Below are positions 7,112-14,892 of a DNA stretch of 16,921 nt, one piece after another. The notes under the pieces were generated by a model. That model had not been told where the DNA came from, did not search any database, and worked only from the letters and a program-made list of their open reading frames with translations. The DNA is from Ferruginibacter sp. (GTDB lineage: Bacteria > Bacteroidota > Bacteroidia > Chitinophagales > Chitinophagaceae). The stretch is from assembly GCA_025357775.1 (NCBI GenBank), contig JANXOQ010000440.1, positions 1 through 16,921 of the forward strand. Reading direction: 5' to 3'. How positions within the stretch are numbered: position 1 is the first letter of the stretch; every line of letters starts with the position of its first letter. A program made the translations under genes and the position numbers.

Positions 7112-7768
7112 ATGACAGCAGAAACAATAAATATTATTTTGGCATATAGCTGTGTACTACCCGCCGTTGTAGGTTTGTTATTTTATAAAAGGATGGATAA
7201 ATGCTACCATCCTTTTATATGGGCCATGTGGCTCTCTGTATTTTCAGAAACAACAAGCAGATTTATATTGCCTTTTAGCACTCAGCCAATATTACATATT
7301 TGCGTTATTCATGCATATTATTTATTGCATTTTTATTTTTTTCTTTTATTATTTTACAGGCTTGAGGTTGTAAACAAATTTTTATTAAAAAAACTTTTGA
7401 TTTTTGGGTGTATAATTTTTTTTGTAAATGCTATACTTAAACCAGTTTTTTATAACTTACTTGGTGAAAAAACGATAGTTTTTTATTTGATTATTTTTTA
7501 TTTTGCTGTAAAATTACTAACACTACAAATATTTAACCATAATATAAATATTGGTACCAATGCATTATTTTTTATTGGCTGTGGGTTGTTAATGTTAGCT
7601 TTTCCTATTTTGCAAAATACTATAAAAATAATTGTAAGATATTTTTACAATTTATCTACAGCAAAAATTACAGTATTACAATACGTTTTTGTAATTGCAA
7701 ATGCAGTAAGTTATATCTTATTTTTTATGGCAACGATATACATACCAAAAAAATTGAAGAAAATATAA
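7112..7768 (+). CDS. Seven-helix integral membrane protein, probable sensory partner of the kinase
   Basis: The 218-aa product is almost wholly hydrophobic. Seven transmembrane helices can be drawn: about 8-25, 33-52, 60-82, 92-111, 119-139, 147-172 and 186-209. A short basic C-terminus (PKKLKKI) would lie in the cytoplasm by the positive-inside rule. Aromatic residues are frequent in helices 3 and 5. No transport or enzyme motif is seen. It lies 10 bases after the anchored small protein and 4 bases before the histidine kinase. The kinase itself has only one membrane helix and no sensor domain, so this protein is a good candidate for the separate membrane sensor that controls it. That role is inference; a small transporter or permease is the main alternative. 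Confidence 0.78.
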   Translation: MTAETINIILAYSCVLPAVVGLLFYKRMDKCYHPFIWAMWLSVFSETTSRFILPFSTQPILHICVIHAYYLLHFYFFLLLFYRLEVVNKFLLKKLLIFGCIIFFVNAILKPVFYNLLGEKTIVFYLIIFYFAVKLLTLQIFNHNINIGTNALFFIGCGLLMLAFPILQNTIKIIVRYFYNLSTAKITVLQYVFVIANAVSYILFFMATIYIPKKLKKI

Positions 7769-7772
7769 TTGT

Positions 7773-8525
7773 ATGAAGGATGAGGAAAAAATGCTATCGC
7801 TGGTATTTATAATAAGTGGAATTGTACTAACCATTTTTATACTTTTTATAGTTTATACAGTATTAAAGCAGCAAAGAATTATTACAAAATGGCAGCAGGC
7901 TCGTATAGCAGCAGAAATAAATACTTTGGAAAGTGAACGAAAAAGAATAGCTGGTGATTTACATGATGAGCTTGGCCCAATGCTTTCTGCCATTAAACTT
8001 CAAATAAACCACTTAGAGCCTACAGACGAAATAGAAAATATAGTTTTAGAAAAATCATCTGCACAGATTGATACAGTTATACAAAGGTTTAGAGAAATAT
8101 CTTACGATTTATTACCAAACACTTTGGTAAGAAAAGGATTTATAAAAGCTACAGAAGAATATATAGAGAAATTGAGGTTACTACACGACATTAAAATAAA
8201 TTTTTTAGCAGAAATGTTTACATTGCCAGCAGCTAAAGAAGTAAATCTTTATAGAATAGTACAAGAAATTATTCAAAATACATTTAAACATTCAAGAGCT
8301 TCTACACTTGATATTACACTACAAAAAAAGCAAAAATTAATTGTGCTGCAAACAAAGGATAATGGTGTTGGGTTTAACTACAAAGAAAAATCTATTGAAG
8401 CAAACGGTATAGGATTACTAAGTTTACAAAGTAGAGCACAAATATTAGGTGGGCATCTTAGCGTAATAACACAAATAGGTAAAGGTGTAATTTTTATAAT
8501 TGAAATACCAATAGATAATGGATAA
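7773..8525 (+). CDS. NarX/LiaS-type sensor histidine kinase (HisKA_3 + HATPase_c)
   Basis: The 250-aa kinase has one transmembrane helix (about 8-31), a short coiled region, then a HisKA_3 domain with ERKRIAGDLHDELGPMLS, His64 being the phosphorylation site. The HATPase_c domain shows the N-box (VQEIIQNTFKHS, Asn169), DNGVGFN (Asp196) and GIGLLSLQSRAQILGG. There is no periplasmic or PAS sensor, so the input probably comes through partners, most simply the 7-TM protein encoded 4 bases upstream. It should phosphorylate the LuxR-type regulator whose start codon lies inside this gene's 3' end (8-base overlap), which implies translational coupling and near-equal synthesis. The signal is unknown. 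Confidence 0.92.
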   Translation: MKDEEKMLSLVFIISGIVLTIFILFIVYTVLKQQRIITKWQQARIAAEINTLESERKRIAGDLHDELGPMLSAIKLQINHLEPTDEIENIVLEKSSAQIDTVIQRFREISYDLLPNTLVRKGFIKATEEYIEKLRLLHDIKINFLAEMFTLPAAKEVNLYRIVQEIIQNTFKHSRASTLDITLQKKQKLIVLQTKDNGVGFNYKEKSIEANGIGLLSLQSRAQILGGHLSVITQIGKGVIFIIEIPIDNG

Positions 8526-9171
8526 CTACAAAAAAATTAGATTAATCATTGCAGATGATCATGAAATATTTTTGGATGGTTTTAGATTAATGATTTCTAA
8601 ATTTACCGATATTGATTTAATAGGTGAAGCTTCTAATGGAAGAGAATTGCTAGAGCTTGCGACACTACATTTACCTGATGTAATTATTACTGATATTAAA
8701 ATGCCAATAATGGATGGAATAGAAGCAACAAAAAAAATTGCCTTGCAATTTCCTACTATTGGTGTTATAGGATTATCTATGTTTGATGAAGATGATTTAA
8801 TAGTGGATATGCTTGAAGCTGGTGCAAATGGGTTTTTAATAAAAAATGCAGACAAGCTAGAAATAATTGAAGCTATAAGAACAGTATATAATAATGATAC
8901 TTACTATTGCAAAACAACAAGTCATAAGCTTACCAAAATGATTGCAAAAAGCCGATTTAATCCATATAAAAAAATAGAAAAAATAATATTTACAGCAAGA
9001 GAAAAAGAATTTTTACAATACTCTACCTCTGAAATGAGCTATAAAGAAATAGCTGAAAAAATGTTTTGTAGCCCTCGTACTGTAGAAAGTTATAGAGACT
9101 CTCTTTTTGGAAAATTAGATTTGAAAAGTAGGGTGGGATTAGCAGTATTTGCTATAAAAAATGGTTATTGA
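8518..9171 (+). CDS. NarL/LuxR-family response regulator
   Basis: The 217-aa protein has an N-terminal receiver domain (IIADDHEIF with the acidic pair D13/D14; phospho-acceptor Asp59 in IITDIKMPIMDG; the switch region IGLSMFDEDD; Lys in FLIKNADK). The C-terminal LuxR-type helix-turn-helix covers about 152-216 (FTAREKEFLQYSTSEMSYKE, then EIAEKMFCSPRTVESYRDSL). It is the cognate DNA-binding partner of the kinase upstream, with which it overlaps by 8 bases. Its targets cannot be read; the operon itself and the divergent secreted-protein gene are obvious candidates. The stop codon is 11 bases from the stop of the convergent mutase gene, so there is no room for a terminator between them. Confidence 0.94.
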   Translation: MDNYKKIRLIIADDHEIFLDGFRLMISKFTDIDLIGEASNGRELLELATLHLPDVIITDIKMPIMDGIEATKKIALQFPTIGVIGLSMFDEDDLIVDMLEAGANGFLIKNADKLEIIEAIRTVYNNDTYYCKTTSHKLTKMIAKSRFNPYKKIEKIIFTAREKEFLQYSTSEMSYKEIAEKMFCSPRTVESYRDSLFGKLDLKSRVGLAVFAIKNGY

Positions 9172-9182
9172 TTATTAATCTC

Positions 9183-11249
9183 CTACATATTTCTCCTATA
9201 CTGCCCACCAACACTGTATAAAGCATTTGTAATTTCCCCCAATGAACAATGCTTTACTGTTTCCATTAATTCTTCAAAAAGATTGCCATTGGCTATAGCT
9301 ACATTTTGTAATTGCTTTAGCATAGTTGCGTTTTTATCTTTGTGGCGTTCTTTAAATGCATTGAGCATAGTAATTTGCAATTCTTTTTCTTCGGTAGTGC
9401 TTCGTATTACTTCGGCAGGTAAAATTGTAGGTGAACCATTTTTATTTAAGAATGTATTTACACCTACAATTGGAAATTCTCCAGTATGTTTTAATGTTTC
9501 GTAATACAAACTTTCTTCTTGTATTTTATTGCGTTGGTACATTCTTTCCATGGCACCTAATACACCACCACGTTCTGTAATCCTTTCAAACTCTGCCAAT
9601 ACAGCTTGTTCCACTAACTCTGTCATTTCTTCTATTAAAAAAGAACCTTGGTTTGGATTTTCATTTTTAGCAGTTCCTAATTCTCTGTTTATAATTAATT
9701 GTATAGCCATTGCTCTACGTACACTTTCTTCTGTAGGTGTAGTAATTGCTTCATCATATGCGTTTGTGTGTAAGCTATTGCAATTATCATAAATAGCATA
9801 CAAGGCTTGCAGGGTAGTTCGGATATCGTTAAAATCTATTTCTTGTGCATGCAAACTCCTGCCGCTTGTTTGTATATGGTATTTTAATTTTTGGCTACGG
9901 TCGTTTGCTTTGTATTTATACTTCATTGCTTTTGCCCAAATTCTTCTTGCTACTCTGCCTATCACAGAATATTCAGGATCCATTCCATTACTAAAAAAGA
10001 AAGAAAGATTTGGAGCAAAGTCATCAATATTCATTCCTCTGCTCAAATAATATTCTACATAAGTAAATCCATTGCTTAATGTAAATGCAAGCTGTGTTAT
10101 AGGATTAGCGCCAGCTTCAGCAATATGATAGCCACTAATACTTACGCTGTAAAAATTTTGAACTTTATTACTAATGAAATATTCTTGTACATCACCCATT
10201 AATTTCAATGCAAACTCTGTACTAAAAATACAAGTGTTTTGTGCTTGGTCTTCTTTCAAAATATCTGCTTGCACAGTACCACGTACGCTTGATAATGCTT
10301 TTGCTTTTATGGTTTCATACACATCGGTAGGTAAAATATCTTTTCCGCTTAAACCTAGTAAGCGTAATCCTAATCCATCATTACCTTCTGGTAAAAACCC
10401 AGCCCCCCTGCCCCCCGAAAGGGGGTTCTGGGAAGCCTGAATATTTTCAGCTGTTTCTTTTTTACTTGTAGAACTTAAGGTCTTTGGTAAATTGGTATGA
10501 TGTATCGGTATGCCGTCCGTGCCTATGTATTTTGGCAAATTTTCTATATTATATTTTACTTCTATAATTTTATTTACTTCTTCTTGTAAATTATTTTCGA
10601 TGATATATTTTTCACACATTTGGTCTATGGCAGCATTCATAAAAAATGCTAATAGCATTGGTGCTGGGCCATTTATCGTCATGCTTACCGAAGTCTTTGG
10701 GTCACATAAATCAAAACCACTATACAATTTTTTTGCATCATCTACTGTAGCAATACTTACTCCGCTGTTTCCTACTTTACCATAAATATCTGGCCTATGT
10801 GCTGGGTCTTCACCGTATAAGGTAACACTATCAAACGCAGTACTAAGTCGCTTTGCAGGCTGCCCCACACTTACATAATGAAAACGCCTGTTGGTTCTTT
10901 CTGGCCCACCTTCGCCAGCAAACATACGAGTCGGGTCTTCGCCTTCTCTCTTTAAAGGAAATACACCTGCGGTAAAAGGAAACTCGCCAGGTACATTTTC
11001 TTGCAATTGCCATTGCAAAATATCTCCCCAATCTTTAAATTTTGGTAAATAAACTTTACTCACTTTTGTACCACTTAAAGATGTAAAAGTAAGTGGTTGT
11101 TTTATTATTTTATCTCTTACTTTAAATTCATATTCATCGCCTTCGTATTGCTTTACAACATCCCTCCATTTTTCTACTAATTTTTTTGCATCTGGATGTA
11201 GTTGCTCTTTTAGTTCGTTGTATTTATCTATAAGTGTTTGCTGTAGCAT
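9183..11249 (-). CDS. icmF: IcmF-type acyl-CoA mutase, catalytic subunit (C-terminal half of split IcmF)
   Basis: The 688-aa protein is the TIM-barrel mutase part of a fused isobutyryl-CoA mutase (IcmF), which interconverts isobutyryl-CoA and n-butyryl-CoA using adenosylcobalamin. Family-specific stretches are present: [33 protein letters not shown] (90-102, in place of the PWTIRQYAGF of methylmalonyl-CoA mutase), [61 protein letters not shown] and [16 protein letters not shown]. It has no B12-binding domain of its own; that domain is on the product of 12538-14004. In the family these are one chain of about 1,100 residues, so the gene is split in the linker before the mutase part. Residues about 274-284 ([11 protein letters not shown]) come from an inserted repeat element just before [10 protein letters not shown]. 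The start follows the nuclease gene by 14 bases. A related branched acyl-CoA such as pivalyl-CoA is an alternative substrate. Confidence 0.88.
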   Translation of the reverse strand: MLQQTLIDKYNELKEQLHPDAKKLVEKWRDVVKQYEGDEYEFKVRDKIIKQPLTFTSLSGTKVSKVYLPKFKDWGDILQWQLQENVPGEFPFTAGVFPLKREGEDPTRMFAGEGGPERTNRRFHYVSVGQPAKRLSTAFDSVTLYGEDPAHRPDIYGKVGNSGVSIATVDDAKKLYSGFDLCDPKTSVSMTINGPAPMLLAFFMNAAIDQMCEKYIIENNLQEEVNKIIEVKYNIENLPKYIGTDGIPIHHTNLPKTLSSTSKKETAENIQASQNPLSGGRGAGFLPEGNDGLGLRLLGLSGKDILPTDVYETIKAKALSSVRGTVQADILKEDQAQNTCIFSTEFALKLMGDVQEYFISNKVQNFYSVSISGYHIAEAGANPITQLAFTLSNGFTYVEYYLSRGMNIDDFAPNLSFFFSNGMDPEYSVIGRVARRIWAKAMKYKYKANDRSQKLKYHIQTSGRSLHAQEIDFNDIRTTLQALYAIYDNCNSLHTNAYDEAITTPTEESVRRAMAIQLIINRELGTAKNENPNQGSFLIEEMTELVEQAVLAEFERITERGGVLGAMERMYQRNKIQEESLYYETLKHTGEFPIVGVNTFLNKNGSPTILPAEVIRSTTEEKELQITMLNAFKERHKDKNATMLKQLQNVAIANGNLFEELMETVKHCSLGEITNALYSVGGQYRRNM
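10398..10432. repeat. GC-rich palindromic element inserted in frame in the mutase gene
   Basis: In an AT-rich gene, 10398-10432 is a block of C and G runs. CCCCC, GAAA loop, GGGGG form a hairpin at about 10412-10425, flanked by CCCAG (10398-10402) and its complement CTGGG (10428-10432). Bases 10401-10419 are identical to 13384-13402 in the other IcmF half. On the coding strand it reads [11 protein letters not shown], in the same frame as the other copy. Confidence 0.75.
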
Positions 11250-11263
11250 ATAATATTTTTAAA

Positions 11264-12541
11264 TTATTTTTTTGTTGGTGCAATTTTATTCTTTTTAAGA
11301 AATCGAGTTACTTCTGCCTGTAATATTTTAGCAGAAGGTAATTTATCTTTTAAATTTTTAGGTAATAATTTACTAAAATGATATTCACTTACACCTATTG
11401 GATGGTTAATACTTGTTAAGGCATAATCTACTTCTATATTATCTTTAGCTCCACACAGTATAATTCCGATAGTTGGGTTGTCATGCTCTTGCCGAAGTTG
11501 TTTGTTCACCATATTCAAATAACCATTTAACTGACCTGCATGAGATAATTCAAATTCATCCATTTTTAATTCTATTACCACATAGCATCTTAAGTGCAAA
11601 TGATAAAAAAGTAAATCAATAAAATGATCTTTACGACCTGCCTTTAATTTTACTTGTCTGCCTACAAATGCAAAGCCTGCACCAAGCTCCATTACAAAAT
11701 CTTGTATGTGTTTTACAAGATGATCTTCTAATTGTTTCTCATTTATATTTTCACCAATTTGCATCATTTGAAAAATATAAGGATCTTTCAATATTTGGTT
11801 AGCTAAATCTGCTTGAACTTTAGGTAAGGTTAAATGAAAGTTGGATGCTTTTTTTGTTTTGTGTTGTCTTACATATAAATCTGTTTCAATTTGATATTGT
11901 AAAACTGCACGGCTCCAATTGTTTTCTATTGTTTTATTTATGTACCAAAAACTTTCCTCTTGCTCTTTTATTTTATCTAACAATGTAACATGGTGCCCCC
12001 ATGGAATACTCACTAACAAAGGGTTTGAAAGAAAATAAATTTTGTTGCTAAATTGGGCAACGGGCTGTTGCCCAATTACATTATCATCTTCTAATAGTGC
12101 AGCAGGTTGCTGCACTATTAGATTTTTTTTATTCTTTTTCAATTGGGCAGCAGGCTGCTGCCCAATTGAAGTTTTACTGTTTTTTTGTATTAACGCAGCA
12201 GGTTGCTGCGTAATTGGTTTGCTATTTGTTAATTGGGCAACGGGCTGTTGCCCAATTAACAAATCGGGGTATGTAGTCGCAAATTGACGCATGTATTTTA
12301 GATTTCGATAAGAATAACCTTTCGTATCAGGAAAAGCTTTTTGCAAATCAACGGATAGTTGTTCTATCACTTTTGTACCCCAACCTTCGGCATCTATTTT
12401 TTGTACAATTTGCTTACCTATATACCAATATAAAATAAGCATATCACTATTAACTTTTAGCGATGTTTGCAAGCGACTGTGGCTAATATTATTTTTTAAT
12501 TCGCCTAGCCATTGGTTATATTTTTTTGCAACTAATTTCAT
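11264..12541 (-). CDS. DUF1016/YhcG-family PDDEXK nuclease-like protein with repeat-expanded loop
   Basis: The 425-aa protein has the DUF1016 N-terminal domain (YNQWLGELKNNIS, LILYWYIGKQIV, GYSYRNLKYMRQFA), the family motif IPWGHHVTLLDK (about 181-192) and a C-terminal PDDEXK nuclease fold with FIDLLFYH (Asp309) and VVIELKMDEF (Glu324, Lys326) as the likely metal-binding set. Members are linked with restriction, mobile elements and phage conflict, but substrates are poorly defined. In the family a single QQPVAQ-like motif directly precedes PWGH. Here that spot is expanded into five copies with prolines at 100, 114, 130, 146 and 160, separated by polar linkers, and the last is cut off from IPWGH by a 20-residue spacer. 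The start codon overlaps the stop of the upstream IcmF gene (ATGA, 12541-12538), and the mutase gene follows after 14 bases: a foreign gene in the middle of a metabolic operon. Confidence 0.88.
   Translation of the reverse strand: MKLVAKKYNQWLGELKNNISHSRLQTSLKVNSDMLILYWYIGKQIVQKIDAEGWGTKVIEQLSVDLQKAFPDTKGYSYRNLKYMRQFATTYPDLLIGQQPVAQLTNSKPITQQPAALIQKNSKTSIGQQPAAQLKKNKKNLIVQQPAALLEDDNVIGQQPVAQFSNKIYFLSNPLLVSIPWGHHVTLLDKIKEQEESFWYINKTIENNWSRAVLQYQIETDLYVRQHKTKKASNFHLTLPKVQADLANQILKDPYIFQMMQIGENINEKQLEDHLVKHIQDFVMELGAGFAFVGRQVKLKAGRKDHFIDLLFYHLHLRCYVVIELKMDEFELSHAGQLNGYLNMVNKQLRQEHDNPTIGIILCGAKDNIEVDYALTSINHPIGVSEYHFSKLLPKNLKDKLPSAKILQAEVTRFLKKNKIAPTKK
12051..12264. repeat. Array of five in-frame palindromes inside the nuclease gene
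   Basis: Five hairpins, with centres at about 12064, 12106, 12154, 12202 and 12244 (spacing 42, 48, 48, 42). Perfect stems: 12051-12061/12067-12077 (11 bp), 12090-12104/12108-12122 (15 bp), 12138-12152/12156-12170 (15 bp), 12193-12200/12204-12211 (8 bp, extended past one bulged A) and 12224-12241/12247-12264 (18 bp). The inner arms differ between units (GGGCAAC, GTGCAGCA, GGGCAGCA, ACGCAGCA), and in each case the opposite arm carries the matching complement. Each unit codes in the same frame for a variant of QQPxA. The sequence between units is AT-rich and unrelated. Confidence 0.9.
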
Positions 12542-14004
12542 TTTTTATCATCCATCATTTTTATAACTGCATCTAGTTGGTATAATTTAGTGGCAATAGC
12601 AGCTTGGTCTTTTGCCCACTTATTATATTCATTTATTGTTTCACTAATTTCTGCTAAATAACGTACTCTTTTTGGTGGAATAATTGAACCATCCATACCG
12701 CCACTTTTTTCAAATGGCTTGTGTGTACCAAAACTTGAATTTGTTTTTTTATTAATTACGTCAATCAGTTTATCAAATAAATTATTAACCCCAGCATCGT
12801 TAAATTGTGCAGCAATTGTACCCACTACAGGCAAGTCTTCATCTTTAGCATCCCACAATTCGTAGTTGCGTTTGTATTGTTTACGTACATCATGCAATGC
12901 ATCTAATGCGCCAGCTTTATCAAATTTATTTAAGCAAATAACATCTGCATAATCAAGCATATTTATTTTTTCTAATTGTGATGGTGCACCATACTCAGGT
13001 GTCATCACATACATACTCACATCGCAATGCTCCAATATAGAAGCATCGCTTTGTCCCACACCTGCACTTTCTAAAATAATTAAATCAAACCCAGCAACTT
13101 TGCATATATCTAAAGCTTCTGTTACATATTGGCTCAATGCTTTATCGCTTTCTCTTGTAGCAAGGCTACGCATATATGCCCTTGGCGATGAAATAGAATT
13201 CATCCGTATTCTATCCCCCAACAATGCACCGCCTGTTTTCTTTTTGCTTGGGTCTACAGATATTACAGCTATGGTTTTATCAGTATAATTATTTAAAAAC
13301 CTGCGAACAATTTCATCTGTAACGGATGATTTTCCTGCACCGCCTGTACCTGTTATGCCGAGGACAGCCCCAGAATCCCCCACAGCCCCCCTGCCCCCCG
13401 AAGGAAAGCCCCCCTGCACCCCGAAGGGGGGTTCTACCGAAGCAGAGATCAATTTTTTATATTGACCATTTTCTGCTACAGTAATTGCTTTTGCAATACT
13501 TATGACATCTTTCCATTCCCCTAATGCAAACTTTCCATTTTCGTTAGGACTTGCCTTTAAGCCCTCCTGTGGAGGGTTTGGGAGGCGGCATTTATCTATC
13601 ACATCTTGTATCATTCCATCAAGCCCCATTCTTCTGCCATCATCTGGGCTATAAATTCTGGTAATACCATAGTTATGTAATTCTTCAATTTCAGATGGCA
13701 AAATTGTACCACCACCACCACCGAATATTTTTATATGCCCACAACCATTTTCGTTAAGCAAATCTTTCATGTATTTAAAAAACTCCACATGCCCACCTTG
13801 ATAGCTAGTAATGGCAATGCCTTGCACATCTTCTTCTATGGCACATTCTACAATTTCTGCTACACTTCTATTATGCCCAAGGTGTATTATTTCAGCACCT
13901 TTGCTTTGCAATATTCTGCGCATAATATTTATAGCTGCATCATGCCCATCAAATAATGCTGCTGCAGTTACTAGTCTTACTTTCTTTTCTGTTACTTCAG
14001 TCAT
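12538..14004 (-). CDS. icmF: IcmF B12-binding and MeaI-type GTPase chaperone subunit (N-terminal half of split IcmF)
   Basis: The 488-aa protein joins a cobalamin-binding domain (about 8-138) and a G-protein chaperone domain (about 215-440), in the same order as the N-terminal half of fused IcmF. B12 signs are FDGHDAA (Asp19-x-His21, the lower axial ligand of a DxHxxG-type site), the SYQGGH region and the GGGGGT loop. GTPase signs are Walker A GTGGAGKS (219-226), VDPSKKKTGGALLGDRIRM, ESAGVGQSD and NKFD (359-362). The GTPase loads and protects adenosylcobalamin in the mutase. The C-terminus (KRVRYLAEISETINEYNKWA... to MMDDKK) matches the linker that in fused IcmF leads into the mutase. Two stretches, 141-153 and 191-214, are coded by inserted GC-rich repeats on either side of the domain linker. 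The stop overlaps the nuclease start by four bases. Confidence 0.9.
   Translation of the reverse strand: MTEVTEKKVRLVTAAALFDGHDAAINIMRRILQSKGAEIIHLGHNRSVAEIVECAIEEDVQGIAITSYQGGHVEFFKYMKDLLNENGCGHIKIFGGGGGTILPSEIEELHNYGITRIYSPDDGRRMGLDGMIQDVIDKCRLPNPPQEGLKASPNENGKFALGEWKDVISIAKAITVAENGQYKKLISASVEPPFGVQGGFPSGGRGAVGDSGAVLGITGTGGAGKSSVTDEIVRRFLNNYTDKTIAVISVDPSKKKTGGALLGDRIRMNSISSPRAYMRSLATRESDKALSQYVTEALDICKVAGFDLIILESAGVGQSDASILEHCDVSMYVMTPEYGAPSQLEKINMLDYADVICLNKFDKAGALDALHDVRKQYKRNYELWDAKDEDLPVVGTIAAQFNDAGVNNLFDKLIDVINKKTNSSFGTHKPFEKSGGMDGSIIPPKRVRYLAEISETINEYNKWAKDQAAIATKLYQLDAVIKMMDDKK
13362..13436. repeat. GC-rich tandem repeat element inserted in frame before the GTPase P-loop
   Basis: Two direct 21-base copies, 13384-13404 and 13407-13427, differ at one base (pattern AGCCCCCCTGC[C/A]CCCCGAAGG). 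They are followed by GGGGGGTTCT, which can pair with the C runs, and preceded by further G/C-rich sequence to 13362. Bases 13384-13402 are identical to 10401-10419 in the mutase gene. The coding strand reads residues 191-214, including EPPFGVQGG and PSGGRGA, directly before LGITGTGGAGKS. Confidence 0.75.
13561..13587. repeat. Second type of in-frame palindromic element (PNPPQEGL)
   Basis: CCCTCC (13562-13567), loop TGT, GGAGGG (13571-13576), followed by TTTGGGAGG. It codes for LPNPPQEGL at residues 141-149, just after the B12 domain. The type differs from the C-run elements but has the same character: a short GC-rich hairpin set in frame in a linker. Confidence 0.6.
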
Positions 14005-14135
14005 ATATCATTTTTTGGCTAAAAGGTTAAAGGAGAAAAAAGGATTACTCAATTTTGGGTTATTTTTTCAACTTTAAACTATTCTTGTATTATTTCTTGC
14101 TATTACATTGTCTCCATCTTTTCTCTTTGAGCCTA
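14005..14135. other. Spacer between rsmA and the icmF locus
   Basis: 131 bases, the only place for the promoter of the minus-strand icmF/nuclease operon. No convincing TAnnTTTG box is seen. A small TGAGC/GCTCA hairpin at 14128-14143 overlaps the rsmA stop and has no U-tract. Confidence 0.4.
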
Positions 14136-14888
14136 TTAGCTCATTCTAAAAGTCAATGCTGCAAAATCTTCAATGCTGAGCACCTCTGCACGTTTATTAA
14201 ACAATTCATCTTTTAATTCTTCTGCAGTAAACAAAGATTTTACTGCGTTGCGTAAGGTTTTTCTACGTTGGTTAAAAGCAGTTTTTACCAAAACGATATA
14301 TGCCCTTTCTGATTTTACTACCAATGCATCTTTTTTTCTAGTGAGTCTAATCATACCACTCATTACTTTTGGTGGCGGTGTAAAACTTGTAGGCGGCACA
14401 TCAAACAAATATTCAATATCGTAAAAAGGTTGTATTAATGCACTTAAAACACCATAGATTTTTCCACCCGGTTTTGCTGCTGCTCTTTGTGCCACTTCTT
14501 TTTGAAACATTCCTATAACCACTGGCACATCATCTTTCCAATCTAATATTTTAAATAAAATTTGTGTAGAAATATTATATGGAAAATTACCAATTACTGT
14601 AAATATTTCATCAAAAGGTTTTTCTATATCTAAAAAATTTTGGTGAATAATTTTATCTTTTAATAAAGGATATTTTTGTTTTAGTAATGGTACTTTTTCA
14701 TCATCAAGTTCTACTGCTTTAAAATTAATATCAGTTATTTTTATTAATTCTTTTGTAAGTGCTCCACCACCTGGCCCTACCTCTAATAAATTTGTAAACT
14801 CATGCTCATTTAACGCTGCTATAATTTGTTTTATAATTGCTTCGTCTTTTAAAAAATGTTGTCCTAACGACTTTTTCAACTTTAACAT
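14136..14888 (-). CDS. rsmA: 16S rRNA dimethyladenosine transferase (RsmA/KsgA)
   Basis: The 250-aa enzyme dimethylates two adjacent adenosines in helix 45 at the 3' end of 16S rRNA during late small-subunit assembly, using S-adenosylmethionine. The motifs are all present: KKSLGQHFL at the N-terminus (5-13), EVGPGGGALT (36-45, SAM binding), AVELDD (58-63), the catalytic GNFPYNIS (100-107) and SFTPPPKV with the C-terminal helical part (FNQRRKTLRNA). The length is normal. A TATTTTTG box on the minus strand (14900-14893) lies only four bases before the ATG. It diverges from pdxA, a common neighbour of ksgA in other bacteria, where both often share one strand. Confidence 0.97.
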   Translation of the reverse strand: MLKLKKSLGQHFLKDEAIIKQIIAALNEHEFTNLLEVGPGGGALTKELIKITDINFKAVELDDEKVPLLKQKYPLLKDKIIHQNFLDIEKPFDEIFTVIGNFPYNISTQILFKILDWKDDVPVVIGMFQKEVAQRAAAKPGGKIYGVLSALIQPFYDIEYLFDVPPTSFTPPPKVMSGMIRLTRKKDALVVKSERAYIVLVKTAFNQRRKTLRNAVKSLFTAEELKDELFNKRAEVLSIEDFAALTFRMS

Positions 14889-14892
14889 AATA

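Noticed and set aside
9183..11249. Methylmalonyl-CoA mutase large subunit
   Set aside because: The substrate-pocket region reads [13 protein letters not shown], as in IcmF, instead of the PWTIRQYAGF of methylmalonyl-CoA mutase, and the B12/GTPase partner has IcmF order.
12051..12264. CRISPR-like array (repeats at 42-48 base spacing)
   Set aside because: The units are variable palindromes with an uninterrupted reading frame through repeats and spacers, the protein matches a known family on both sides, and no cas gene is present.
12042..12287. Plus-strand open frame through the palindromes (repeated WATGCCPI-like peptides)
   Set aside because: It is the mirror of the palindromic repeats in the minus-strand nuclease gene; it has no domain and no start context.
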